Assembly (NCBI GenBank): GCA_964586235.1
Contig: CAZPIO010000010.1
Coordinates: forward strand, 1-64,000
Reading direction: 5' to 3'
Length of the DNA stretch: 64,000 nucleotides
Source: JAUCQB01 sp964586235
GTDB lineage: Bacteria; Planctomycetota; Phycisphaerae; UBA1845; PWPN01
Part shown: piece by piece, positions 1-8,393 of the stretch
Layout: every line of letters begins with the position of its first letter
Numbering within the stretch: the first letter of the stretch is position 1
The notes under the pieces: generated by a model
Seen by the model: only the letters and a program-made list of their open reading frames with translations
Databases searched by the model: none
Told to the model about the DNA's origin: nothing
Position numbers and translations under genes: made by a program

Positions 1-46
1 GAGAACCCTGCAATTCACGCTCTGCAGGGCGGCGTAAAATGGCTAA

Positions 47-1195
47 ACCGTACAATATCAGAATCGCTACAATCTGCTCAGGGATAAGGAGGTCATCACT
101 TCCGCCGACGGCACCTTCTCCTTCGACGGGCTGGCTGCCGGCGGGTACGGAGTTTACGCATGGCTCACGGAGGACCGCGATGGTCATCTGAAGCAGCCGC
201 TCACCGCGCCCCCGCCTGAGCTGGCACGCGCGGTGCCCACATTGAGTCCGCTGGTCCAGGTCAAGTCTGCCCAGACCACGGCCGGGTTCAAGTTCAGCCT
301 CACAGAAGGGGCCACTATCAAGGGCACGGTAACAGACGCAAGCACCGGTCGGCCGCTGGCCAAGGTCTTCCTGCTCATCGACGGCACCGGCGTGCCACCT
401 TCGCCCACACCCGTGAGCATTTGGAGGAATCCCTTCGTATCGTCCACGCAGTCCACAGTGACCGATAGGCAGGGACGGTATACCTTGTACGGTGTGCCTG
501 CCCAACGTTACCAGCTTTGCGCGAGCGTCCTGCAACTCGACATGTACGACGATGCATTCAAGCCGGAGCTGACCCTTGAGGAAGGAGAGGACAGAACCAT
601 CGACCTGCAGCTCCAGCCAGCCCGCTTCGGAACGCTGACTGGCCGTGTGTTCATGCCTGATGGCACTCCCGCCGCCGGTGCCGAGATCCACATCAGCGGG
701 GAACTGGGCATCAAGACGGTTGCCGATGCGCAAGGCCGTTACCGCGCCGAGCGGGTGCGGGTCTACTCAAACCCCAACACCGCACCGTCGATCGCCGCTC
801 GAAGCGAGAACGCCGCACGAACCAGCGTCCGGGTCCCAAAGATGAAGCCTGAGCAGACACTGTCGCTAGACGTTCATCTTCTGGTGGGCGGCACAATCGA
901 CGGCCGCGTCACCCGAGCCGATGGAAGCGTACCGAAAGACGGCACACTGGCGTGCCTGATGGCCGCGTACCACTCGCCTCCCGAGCACTGTTACCGGAAC
1001 GTGCTCAAGCCAGAGAATAGCGACTACTGTTTCTGGGTGCGCATCGAATCGGACGGCAGCTATCGCCTGGAGCACATTCCGCCCGGCAAGTACCACTTGT
1101 TCGCCTTGAGCGACGACAAGCCGCACAACATCATCAAGGATTTGAACATCAAGGATGGTGCGTCCGTGAAGAAGGACCTGAAGCTGTCGCCGTGA
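47..1195 (+). CDS. Carboxypeptidase-regulatory-like (beta-sandwich) repeat protein, 5' end missing or broken
   Basis: The open frame runs from just after an in-frame stop (44-46) to TGA at 1193-1195. It encodes a string of carboxypeptidase regulatory-like beta-sandwich units, visible as repeated 'G-x-V-x-x-A-x-G-x-P-x-A' strands followed by 'D-x-x-G-x-Y/F' turns (SADGTFSFDGL near 98-130, TDRQGRYTLYGV near 462-497, ADAQGRYRAERV near 724-760, ESDGSYRLEHIPPGKYHLFA near 1048-1107). Such units occur in exported planctomycete proteins as adhesion or cell-wall modules; no catalytic domain is visible. Homology already starts by codon ~15 of this frame and there is no ATG with a ribosome site, so the N-terminus must lie upstream. 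However, the same frame has stops at 35-37 and 44-46, so the gene is either frameshifted near position 85 or truncated by a rearrangement. A GTG at 233 is an internal codon, not a credible start. Confidence 0.7.
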   Translation, partial: TVQYQNRYNLLRDKEVITSADGTFSFDGLAAGGYGVYAWLTEDRDGHLKQPLTAPPPELARAVPTLSPLVQVKSAQTTAGFKFSLTEGATIKGTVTDASTGRPLAKVFLLIDGTGVPPSPTPVSIWRNPFVSSTQSTVTDRQGRYTLYGVPAQRYQLCASVLQLDMYDDAFKPELTLEEGEDRTIDLQLQPARFGTLTGRVFMPDGTPAAGAEIHISGELGIKTVADAQGRYRAERVRVYSNPNTAPSIAARSENAARTSVRVPKMKPEQTLSLDVHLLVGGTIDGRVTRADGSVPKDGTLACLMAAYHSPPEHCYRNVLKPENSDYCFWVRIESDGSYRLEHIPPGKYHLFALSDDKPHNIIKDLNIKDGASVKKDLKLSP

Positions 1196-1286
1196 GCATA
1201 GTTCGGGTCTCTGAGCGAGCAGTCCCAAGGTAGGGCACGGTCGAGCGGAGCGAGACCTGCCGCACAGACGAAATCGTCAATCGTCA

Positions 1287-1336
1287 ACCCAGGTCCAGGA
1301 AGGACCTGAGCCACCCGATGGAGGACCTGGGCCGCC
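1287..1336. repeat. Palindromic spacer repeat, CCCAGGT..ACCTGGGCCACCC family
   Basis: The spacer between the first gene and mfd holds imperfect palindromes built from 'cccaggtcc' and 'ggacctgggcc'. The same family recurs at 20171-20199 (cccaggttc-agc-gaacctgggccaccc), and a degenerate copy lies near 6285-6308. This is a dispersed non-coding repeat that can form a short hairpin. Confidence 0.5.
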
Positions 1337-1381
1337 CGCTAGCGGGACTGGTGTTCGGGTCTGCACGCAAGCCGGCATCTT

Positions 1382-1410
1382 TTGCCTGCCCCCTGTCCAT
1401 CCGATAGAAT
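1382..1410 (+). promoter_or_regulatory. Sigma70-type promoter of mfd
   Basis: TTGCCT (1382-1387) and TAGAAT (1405-1410) are separated by 17 bp. The -10 box ends 6 nt before the GTG start codon at 1417, so transcription would begin at or next to the start codon and the mRNA would be leaderless. No Shine-Dalgarno sequence precedes the GTG, which fits. Confidence 0.45.
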
Positions 1411-1416
1411 GGTATC

Positions 1417-4400
1417 GTGCTGAACGTCGTCGATCGGATGTCCGGCGACGGCACTTTCCGTGCCTTGGCGGCCCGGATTCGCGAGTTGAGCCCCCCTGCC
1501 GGTGCGAGCGGTCCTGCCGACCGGACGGCCGGCGGCAACAAGGGGGGGGTGGTCTGTGCGGACGGGCTGTGGGGGTCCTTTGCGCCTGTTCTGGCCGGGG
1601 CGCTGGCGATCCAGCTTGGCCGGCCCCTCCTGTACGTCACCGCCCACCTCGATCCGGCCGACGAAGTCCGCGACGACCTGGAGCTGTTCTGCGGACGGAC
1701 ACCCGAGCTGTTCAGTGCGTTCGAGGCCGCACCTGGCGAAGGGGCCGCCAGCGACGAGATTCATGCCGAGCGGATACGGCTGTGCGCGAAGTTGCGGCAG
1801 TCCGCATCCTTGTCGCGGCTACAAGCCGCTCCTACAAGACAGGACGGGGAAGACTCATCGCGGCTGCAAGCTGAAAACCCGCGGCGGCGGGCCGCTCCTA
1901 CGAAAACCGGTGTAGGAGGGGTCTCTGACCCCGATGATGACGTCGGCACGCTAAGAGCGCGGTCGGAGACCGCTCCTACAGAACGACGCCCGTTTTTCAT
2001 CGTGGCGCCGATCCAGGCGTTGATGCAGTGCGTGCCGACGCCGGAGGCCATGGCCGCGCACCTGCTGACGCTGTCGGTGAATCAGGAGCAGGAGCCGCAG
2101 GAACTGGCCCGCTGGCTGGTCGAGCACGGCTACGCACGGCTGGACCAGGTCGAATCGCCGGGCGATTTCGCCCTTCGCGGCGACATCCTGGACATCTTCC
2201 CCCCGGCCGAGACCGACCCCTACCGCATCGACTTCTTCGGCAGCCAGATCGAGTCCATCCGCCGCTTCGACGTGAGCACGCAGCGATCCGACCAGGAGTT
2301 CGACACCATCCAGGTCGCGGCCGTGTCGCTGTCACTGGGAAAAAGGTGTCAGGATGATTTTTCACCGGCCGCCCAAGGCCCGGCTCGCCGCAAGATCGCG
2401 GAAAATCATCCTGACACCTTTTTCTCAAACCGGCGATTCGCCGAGGGCAGCATCACCAGCTTCCTGTCGTATCTGCCGCCGGACACGATCATCGCCTTCG
2501 ACGAGCCGATCGAGATCCAGGAGATCGGCAAGACGTTCTGGAACCGGCTCAACGGGCCGCCGGGGATGATGCCCGTCCATCGTGTGTTTCAGCGGGCCGG
2601 CGGGTTCACCCAGTTGCACCTCAACCGCCTGGCGGGCGGCGGAATCGAGAACCGCTTCAACTTCGGCGTGCAGAGCCTGGCGCGGTTCGAGACCAAATCG
2701 TCGGAAGCGATCGGCGAACTGGCCCGGCTGGCCGGCGAGCGCGACGTCCTGCTCTACTGTGACAACGAGCCGGAGCGGGAGCGATTCGTCGAGCTGTGGA
2801 AAAACACCGTCGGCGACCTCCCGTCGCGGCTGGAATTGCCCGTCGGACTGATGCACCACGGTTTCGACTGGCCCGACGGCCGGCTGGCGGTGGTCGGCCA
2901 CCACGAGGTCTTCCATCGCTATACCCAGCGCCGCCGCATCCGCAAGTGGCACGCGGCCAGGCCGGTCGAATCGTGGCTCGACCTGAACCCCGGCGACTTC
3001 GTCGTACACGTCGTCCACGGCATCGCTCGCTTCCAGGGCATGCGAACGATGCGCAAGGGCGATTCGGAGAAACAGGAAGAATACCTGACGCTCGAATTCG
3101 CCGAGGCCGCCCGCCTGCACGTGCCCGTCAGCCAGATCGACCTGGTGCAGAAGTACATCGGCGCCGGCACCGCCGCCCCACCGCTGAGCAAACTCGGCGG
3201 AACGCGATGGACCAAGACCAAGGAGCGCGTCGAAGAGTCGATCGGCGACCTGGCGGCCGATCTCCTGCACATCCAGGCGGCGCGATCCAGCCAGCCGGGC
3301 ATCGCCTATCCCACCGACACGCTCTGGCAGCGCGAGTTCGAGGGCAGCTTCATCTACACCGAAACCGAAGACCAGCTCGCCAGCCTCGCGGACATCAAGC
3401 AGGACATGTCCCGGCCGCAGCCCATGGACCGGCTGCTCTGCGGCGACGTCGGCTACGGCAAGACGGAACTGGCCATCCGGGCGGCGTTCAAGGCGGTCGA
3501 ATACGGCAAGCAGGTGGCCGTGCTCGTGCCAACCACGGTGCTGGCCGAGCAGCACGAGCGTACCTTCCAGGAGCGGCTGGCCGACTACCCCTTCGCGATC
3601 GAGTCGCTCTCCCGCTTCAAGACCAAGAAAGCCCAGAGCGAGACCATTGATCGTGCCCGCAAGGGGCAAGTCGACGTGCTCATCGGCACGCACCGGCTGC
3701 TGAGCAAGGACGTCGCGTTCAAGGACCTCGGCCTGCTGATCATCGACGAGGAGCAGCGCTTCGGTGTCGAGCACAAGGAGCGGCTCAAGCGCTTCCGCGA
3801 GACGATGGACGTGCTGACCATGACCGCGACGCCGATACCGCGCACGCTACACATGTCGCTGCTGGGCATCCGCGACATCAGTTCGCTGGCCACGCCGCCG
3901 ATGGACCGCCGCAGCATCGTCACGCAGGTAGTCAACTGGTCGGACCAACTCATCCGCGACGCCATCCTTCGCGAGCTCAACCGCGACGGGCAGGTGTTCT
4001 TCGTGCACAACTTCGTTCATGACATCCAGAGCTTCGCCGACACGGTCAAACGCATCGTTCCCGAGGCCCGCGTGATTGTCGGTCACGGGCAGATGCACGA
4101 ACATGCCCTGGAGCGGGTCATGCTACAGTTCGTCCGGCACGAGGCCGACGTCCTGGTCTGCACGACGATCATCGAATCGGGGCTGGACATCCCCAACTGC
4201 AACACCATTCTGATCGACCGGGCGGAGCGCTTCGGGCTGTCCGAGCTTCACCAGCTTCGCGGCCGTGTCGGGCGGTACAAACACCGGGCCTACTGCTATC
4301 TGCTGCTGTCGCCGGACAGGGCGATCACGCCCAATGCCGCCCGGCGGCTCAAGGCCATCGAGGAGTACTCCGACCTGGGGGCCGGCTTTCGCATCGCCAT

Positions 4401-4992
4401 GCGCGACCTGGAGATCCGCGGGGCGGGCAACATCCTGGGGCCGGAGCAGAGCGGGCATATCGCGGCCGTGGGGTACGAGCTGTATTGCCAACTGCTGGAC
4501 CAGGCCGTCCGCCGGCTGAAGAACGAACCGGCCGAGGAGTTCCGGCCGGTGCACCTGGAGCTCGACATCCCGGCTTTCATTCCCCGCAACTACATCGAAT
4601 CCGACCGCCAGCGGATGGAGATCTACCGCCGCGTGGTCCGCAGCCGGTCCTTGTCGGAGCTCGAACAGCTCGACCAGGATGTCAGGGACGCCTTCGGCCC
4701 CTACCCGCAGGCGGTTGCCGATCTGCTGGCGCTGGCGGAGATCCGCATCCTCGCCCAGCCCTTCAGGATCAGGGCGATCAACAAGCAGCCTCCCGACCTG
4801 ATCTTCAGCGTCGAGGAGCTGGCCCTGGTCGAGCCGGTTTTCGCCGACAGCCCCGGCTCCGCCCGGATGGCCGATGCTCACACCATCCACCTGAGGCTGA
4901 CCCAGGCGTATTTCGAGCCCGCGACCCTGCTGGCGGTCCTCCGGCGTCTGTTGCAGCAGCAGAGAGCCAAACTTAAAATGCCGGCCTCATGA
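1417..4992 (+). CDS. mfd: Transcription-repair coupling factor Mfd, carrying two in-frame repeat insertions
   Basis: Mfd binds stalled RNA polymerase, pushes it off DNA by ATP-driven translocation and recruits UvrA. Visible parts are the UvrB-like N-terminal module, the CarD-like RNAP-interaction domain (NPGDFVVHVVHGIARFQG, around residue 525), the RecG-like motor with Walker A GDVGYGKTELA (~675), DEEQ box (~775) and TATPIPRTL (~805), the TRG motif GHGQMHEHALERVM (~890), and the C-terminal D7 domain. All motor motifs are intact. At 1191 residues it is of normal family length, although the N-terminal module is interrupted twice. Residues ~128-192 are translated from REP-like palindromes, and ~308-336 from an inverted-repeat element. 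The stop overlaps the next start (ATGA, 4989-4992), so the two genes are probably co-translated. The start is GTG 1417; ATG 1438 is an alternative. Confidence 0.95.
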   Translation: MLNVVDRMSGDGTFRALAARIRELSPPAGASGPADRTAGGNKGGVVCADGLWGSFAPVLAGALAIQLGRPLLYVTAHLDPADEVRDDLELFCGRTPELFSAFEAAPGEGAASDEIHAERIRLCAKLRQSASLSRLQAAPTRQDGEDSSRLQAENPRRRAAPTKTGVGGVSDPDDDVGTLRARSETAPTERRPFFIVAPIQALMQCVPTPEAMAAHLLTLSVNQEQEPQELARWLVEHGYARLDQVESPGDFALRGDILDIFPPAETDPYRIDFFGSQIESIRRFDVSTQRSDQEFDTIQVAAVSLSLGKRCQDDFSPAAQGPARRKIAENHPDTFFSNRRFAEGSITSFLSYLPPDTIIAFDEPIEIQEIGKTFWNRLNGPPGMMPVHRVFQRAGGFTQLHLNRLAGGGIENRFNFGVQSLARFETKSSEAIGELARLAGERDVLLYCDNEPERERFVELWKNTVGDLPSRLELPVGLMHHGFDWPDGRLAVVGHHEVFHRYTQRRRIRKWHAARPVESWLDLNPGDFVVHVVHGIARFQGMRTMRKGDSEKQEEYLTLEFAEAARLHVPVSQIDLVQKYIGAGTAAPPLSKLGGTRWTKTKERVEESIGDLAADLLHIQAARSSQPGIAYPTDTLWQREFEGSFIYTETEDQLASLADIKQDMSRPQPMDRLLCGDVGYGKTELAIRAAFKAVEYGKQVAVLVPTTVLAEQHERTFQERLADYPFAIESLSRFKTKKAQSETIDRARKGQVDVLIGTHRLLSKDVAFKDLGLLIIDEEQRFGVEHKERLKRFRETMDVLTMTATPIPRTLHMSLLGIRDISSLATPPMDRRSIVTQVVNWSDQLIRDAILRELNRDGQVFFVHNFVHDIQSFADTVKRIVPEARVIVGHGQMHEHALERVMLQFVRHEADVLVCTTIIESGLDIPNCNTILIDRAERFGLSELHQLRGRVGRYKHRAYCYLLLSPDRAITPNAARRLKAIEEYSDLGAGFRIAMRDLEIRGAGNILGPEQSGHIAAVGYELYCQLLDQAVRRLKNEPAEEFRPVHLELDIPAFIPRNYIESDRQRMEIYRRVVRSRSLSELEQLDQDVRDAFGPYPQAVADLLALAEIRILAQPFRIRAINKQPPDLIFSVEELALVEPVFADSPGSARMADAHTIHLRLTQAYFEPATLLAVLRRLLQQQRAKLKMPAS
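1813..1985. repeat. REP-like palindromes inside mfd
   Basis: Within the mfd reading frame lies tcgcggctacaagccgctcc (1813 onward), then a second, interrupted copy (about 1858-1902). These are followed by a 'gtaggaggggtctctgacccc' and 'gcggtcggagaccgctccta' hairpin pair up to about 1983. The same elements occur in intergenic DNA at 8023-8060, 11150-11176 and 18700-18726 and inside another gene at 29120-29155. The insert keeps the frame and encodes a low-complexity Arg/Ser/Pro-rich loop between the conserved stretches IRLCAKLR and FIVAPIQALMQCVP of the UvrB-like domain. Confidence 0.85.
2339..2424. repeat. 86-bp inverted-repeat element inserted in frame in mfd
   Basis: The arm gaaaaaggtgtcaggatgat (with ttt following) at 2339-2361 is exactly mirrored at 2402-2424. 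The two 23-bp arms are separated by a ~40-bp GC-rich centre. The element lies in the mfd frame and encodes ~29 extra residues (GKRCQDDF...ENHPDTFF) just before the conserved NRRFAEGSITSF region. Elements containing 'aaaaaggtgtcagg' are, from memory, dispersed in several bacterial genomes; their mover cannot be named from this window. Confidence 0.85.
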
Positions 4993-6272
4993 GACGAGCG
5001 TTTGGCCAATACCGCGTGATCGCCGCAGCCGGCCTCCCGATAGCCATCCTGTGCCTCGGCGGATGCGACAGCAAGAAGCAAGGACCCAAGCGCGAGGATC
5101 ACAAGGCGGCGCATGCCGCGCACTATCACCCGGACGTCGATCGGTCACAGCCCGCGACCGCCGCCGCGTCGGCCACGTCGCAGCCGTTTGATTTGACCTT
5201 TCCTGCCGAGATTCCCGAGGGCGACACCGGCACGCCGGTGATGTTCGTCATCGGCAAGCCGCTGACGGTGCAGGAAGTCCTCGAACCGCTCATGCCCGAA
5301 CTGCAGGAGATGGCCAGATCGGCGTCTTCGGAGCGGGAGTACTATCGCAGCATCGCCAAGACCATCGCCGAAGAGATACGCCACCAGGCCAGCATGATCG
5401 TCATCTACGACCAGGCAAAGAAGAAGCTCACGGAAAGCGCAGAGGAGTACCTGGCGAAGGAGGCCGACAAGGCCATCCAGCGGGTCATCAACGCCCATTT
5501 CGGGGGGGCCCGCACCCGGTATGAAGCCCACTTGGCCGCCCTCAACCTGACCATGAAGGACATCCAGGAGCGTACCAAGCAACAGCTTCTCGTGTCGAAC
5601 TACCTGCACGAGCGGTTTGAACCGCTGGTCAGCGACCCGCCACGACGCGACTTGCTGAACTACTACCAGGCACACCTGAAGGAGTTCACCACGCCGGCCA
5701 AGGCCGAGCTCCAGATGATCGAAGTGCCGCTCCACGAGGAGTTGGGCAAGCCGGTGTCCCAGGCCACAGAGGAGGAGATCTCTGCCGCCCGGCAGCGGGC
5801 CCGCGACCACCTGCGGCGGGCTCGCGAAGAAATCGATAGCGGTGTCGACTTCGCTTCCGTTGCGCGAACATATTCGAAGGGCCCACAGCGAGCGAACAGC
5901 GGCTCATGGGGCGAAATCAGCCCGGGGACCCTGACGGGCTCTTACGCCATTGCCGGCGAGATTCTCTTCGCCCTCGATGAAGGCCAGATCAGCGAGATAA
6001 TCGAGACCGAGGACAGCAGCTTCATCATCCGGTGCACCCGCAAGAAGCCCGAGACGCGTCTAACGTTCGAGGAGGCTCAGGCCCGGATCATTCAGAAGGT
6101 GCGCGAGCAGGAATACGGGCGTCTGACGTCGCGGTATATCGGCGAACTACTGAGCAAGGCTTCAATTGATGAACGGCAGCGGCAAGCGTTCTTCATCGCG
6201 GCGGTGCTCGCCGCTCCGCGCCCCAATGCCGGACAATCGATGCGCGACACCGGCGGCAGCCCGGGGAACTGA
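4989..6272 (+). CDS. Parvulin-type peptidyl-prolyl isomerase lipoprotein (SurA/PrsA-like)
   Basis: The protein begins with a lipoprotein signal (hydrophobic segment residues 10-22 and lipobox LGGC, Cys26). It continues with a long helical chaperone region containing a SurA-N-like segment (RYEAHLAALNLTMKDIQERT). A single rotamase (parvulin) domain follows at about residues 235-350, recognised from PAKAELQMIEVPL, the DFASVARTYSKGP stretch, GSWGEISPG and a C-terminal FIIRCTRKKPE. It is expected to assist folding of exported proteins at the outer face of the cytoplasmic membrane or in the periplasm. Its start overlaps the mfd stop by four bases, so it is likely translationally coupled to mfd, although the two functions are unrelated. 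Length (427) is normal for the family. The exact client proteins cannot be told. Confidence 0.85.
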   Translation: MRRAFGQYRVIAAAGLPIAILCLGGCDSKKQGPKREDHKAAHAAHYHPDVDRSQPATAAASATSQPFDLTFPAEIPEGDTGTPVMFVIGKPLTVQEVLEPLMPELQEMARSASSEREYYRSIAKTIAEEIRHQASMIVIYDQAKKKLTESAEEYLAKEADKAIQRVINAHFGGARTRYEAHLAALNLTMKDIQERTKQQLLVSNYLHERFEPLVSDPPRRDLLNYYQAHLKEFTTPAKAELQMIEVPLHEELGKPVSQATEEEISAARQRARDHLRRAREEIDSGVDFASVARTYSKGPQRANSGSWGEISPGTLTGSYAIAGEILFALDEGQISEIIETEDSSFIIRCTRKKPETRLTFEEAQARIIQKVREQEYGRLTSRYIGELLSKASIDERQRQAFFIAAVLAAPRPNAGQSMRDTGGSPGN

Positions 6273-6505
6273 ACCGTCGCATGGTCCAGGTTCTTCTTGG
6301 ACCTGGGGGCGCGATTACACGTCAGCCGTGTGCCACTGCTGTGTCAGTGTGCTTGCCGTCTTGGTCGTATCTGAAGCAGCTTCGGTTATACTATTTCCTC
6401 GCTCGAACAGGCTCAGCGGCAGAGGTATGGGACCAACAGAGCCCGTTGTCGCTACGCCAGAGTCGCCAAGGACATGACACCGGATTTCAAGAAGGAGCCC
6501 GTCCC

Positions 6506-7927
6506 ATGGACAAGCCCGCCCCCATCGACCGTCGCCGTTTTCTCAAAGGGACAGCCGCCGGGATCGGCTCGGCCGCCGTCGCCGCATCCATGCTCAATGC
6601 CGCGGAGGAAAGGAAGCCCGACACGGCCCCGACCGGCGCCAAGGTGGACCCCAAGGATCTGATCTGGCGGAGCAAGGCCCCGACCATGGAATACGCCCGC
6701 ATGGGCAGAACCAACTATATGGTCAGCCGGATGGTCATCGGCAACGCGGGCAATGACGCGCTGTGGCGGCGCATGCTGGCGGCGGGCATGAACTACTTCG
6801 ACAGCGCCTCCAACTACGGCGGAGGCAACCACGAGATCGAGCTCAGCGGGTTCGTTCGCAAGTATCGTGACAAGCTGTGGATCACCAGCAAATCATCCGA
6901 CATCGCCGGATACGGCCGGATCGACGAGGAGGTCCGCAAGCTCTACGCCAAAGCGGTCTCCGAGTTCCTTGGGGAGGAGGTCCCACCCAAGAGCGAGGTC
7001 ATGCTCGACGCCCACAAGAAGGCGGTTGCGAAGGAGAAAGAGACCGGCAAGAAACCCGATCTCCGCCCCGTCGGCCAGCGCATCGCCAAGATGTACCTGG
7101 ATGCATTGGATATCTCGCTGGGGAAGATGAAGATCGATGAGTTCGACTGCTACATGATGCATGGTATTGAGATCCCGTGGATCTTCGACTGCGTCGAGCT
7201 CTGGGAAGCCTATGAGAAGATCCACAAGGCCGGCAAGGCCAGACATTTCGGCTTCAGTTGCCACCGGCACCACAAAGAGGTGCTGGCCGCGTCGGTCGAG
7301 GCCAACAAGCGCGGGCCGTGGAAAATCGACCTGATCATGGCCGGCATCAATCCCGGCAGTTTCGACAATCTCAAGCCGGAGCTGGAAGCCCTCAAGAAGC
7401 AGGACGTCGGCATCATCGCGATGAAGACCAAGGGCATCAATGCCCGGCCGAAGGAGCCCGCCCGCGAGGACAAGTTCAACGCCCTGATGGGCGGCAAGGA
7501 ATACGGCGATGAAGAGCGAGCCAGGCTGTGGATGCTGCACCTGACTGAGGGGCTGGTTGATGCGGTCATCGCCCGGATGGGCAGCAACGAGGACATGGAG
7601 AAGATGGTTCCGCTGCCGGGCATCAAGCTCTCGGCCGAAGCGGAGCGCGAACTGCGGGCCGTGGTCAAGCTCCAGATGGCCGCCGCCTGCCACCTGTGCG
7701 GGGCCTGCGAGATCAACTGCCCGGAGCAGATCGCGGTCACCAACATGATCCGCTACTACGCCTACCTGAACGACTACAAGGACCGCGAACTGGCGGAGGG
7801 GCTGTATCGGCAACTGGGCTACGACCCGTCGGCAGTCTGCACCAACTGCGGGAGCTGCAAAACAGTGTGCCCGTCGCACTTGCCGATCCCTGAATTGCTG
7901 CACAAGATCTCGGCCGAGTTGGCCTGA
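6506..7927 (+). CDS. Tat-exported aldo/keto reductase with C-terminal 4Fe-4S clusters
   Basis: The start ATG 6506 is chosen because AAGGAG (6492-6497) lies 8 bases upstream and because it gives a clean twin-arginine leader (DRRRFLKGTAAG). The longer open frame back to 6281 has no signal. The body is an aldo/keto reductase TIM barrel (YARMGRTNYMVSRMVIGNA, DSASNYGGGNHEIE, FGFSCHRHHKEVL). It ends with two ferredoxin-like cysteine motifs, CHLCGACEINCPEQ (~394) and CTNCGSCKTVCPSH (~444), typical of the YhdN/'Fe-S AKR' branch found in Planctomycetes. Export through Tat fits a folded, cofactor-loaded enzyme acting in the periplasm-like compartment. The substrate is unknown. An insertion between about residues 145 and 200 (Lys-rich, KAVSEFLGEEVPP...) is longer than in canonical AKRs. 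Confidence 0.85.
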   Translation: MDKPAPIDRRRFLKGTAAGIGSAAVAASMLNAAEERKPDTAPTGAKVDPKDLIWRSKAPTMEYARMGRTNYMVSRMVIGNAGNDALWRRMLAAGMNYFDSASNYGGGNHEIELSGFVRKYRDKLWITSKSSDIAGYGRIDEEVRKLYAKAVSEFLGEEVPPKSEVMLDAHKKAVAKEKETGKKPDLRPVGQRIAKMYLDALDISLGKMKIDEFDCYMMHGIEIPWIFDCVELWEAYEKIHKAGKARHFGFSCHRHHKEVLAASVEANKRGPWKIDLIMAGINPGSFDNLKPELEALKKQDVGIIAMKTKGINARPKEPAREDKFNALMGGKEYGDEERARLWMLHLTEGLVDAVIARMGSNEDMEKMVPLPGIKLSAEAERELRAVVKLQMAAACHLCGACEINCPEQIAVTNMIRYYAYLNDYKDRELAEGLYRQLGYDPSAVCTNCGSCKTVCPSHLPIPELLHKISAELA

Positions 7928-7959
7928 AACAGGGTTCCCGCCTTCGCCGGGCTACGGCG

Positions 7960-8216
7960 TGGCAAGCAGGGTTCAGGGTTCAGGTCCGCCGCAGGCGAGA
8001 CTCGCCGTGGCGAGGTTCAGAGTAGGAGCGGTCTCTGACCGCGATCCGGATGTAGGAGCGCCCCGCCACGGCGGGCTTCGCTCTGCTCAACTTGCAGCCG
8101 CGATGTTGGCGAGCCACCGGGTTTATCCCGGTGGTGTCTTGAACCGCCGGCCCCCAGATTCCCGTCTGGGGGCCTCCCGGCACGGATTCCCATCCTCACT
8201 CCGGATCTGCGCCTGT
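7960..8216. repeat. Composite intergenic repeat cluster
   Basis: The ~466-bp gap after the aldo/keto reductase contains no gene. It is built of several dispersed units in tandem: 'cagggttcagggttcag', 'ggcgagactcgccgtggcgag' (also near 12056-12076 and, inverted, 11105 and 20083), 'gtaggagcggtctctgaccgc' (the REP family also inside mfd), a 'cgccccgccacggcgggc' hairpin, and at 8142-8206 an inverted copy of the two-hairpin unit found twice near 15040-15152. Such piles of short palindromes recur in most long spacers here. Confidence 0.7.
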
Positions 8217-8393
8217 CGGGCATCCGCGTGATCTATGGGCGGAGAGGAAGCCCACAGTGACCAGTGAGCAGCGCAAAGCCCGCCCTGCCTGCTATACTAC
8301 TGTACAGAACGTGAAGGATTTTCACGGCTCGCAAGAACTCGGCGTGACCGCGATTTCGCCCCGTGACTTCCTCCACCTGTTGCGAACCGAATC

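Noticed and set aside
2425..3774. 449-codon open frame on the minus strand of mfd
   Set aside because: It is a GC-rich antisense shadow of the mfd coding frame with no domain, signal or ribosome site. The plus strand carries all Mfd motifs.
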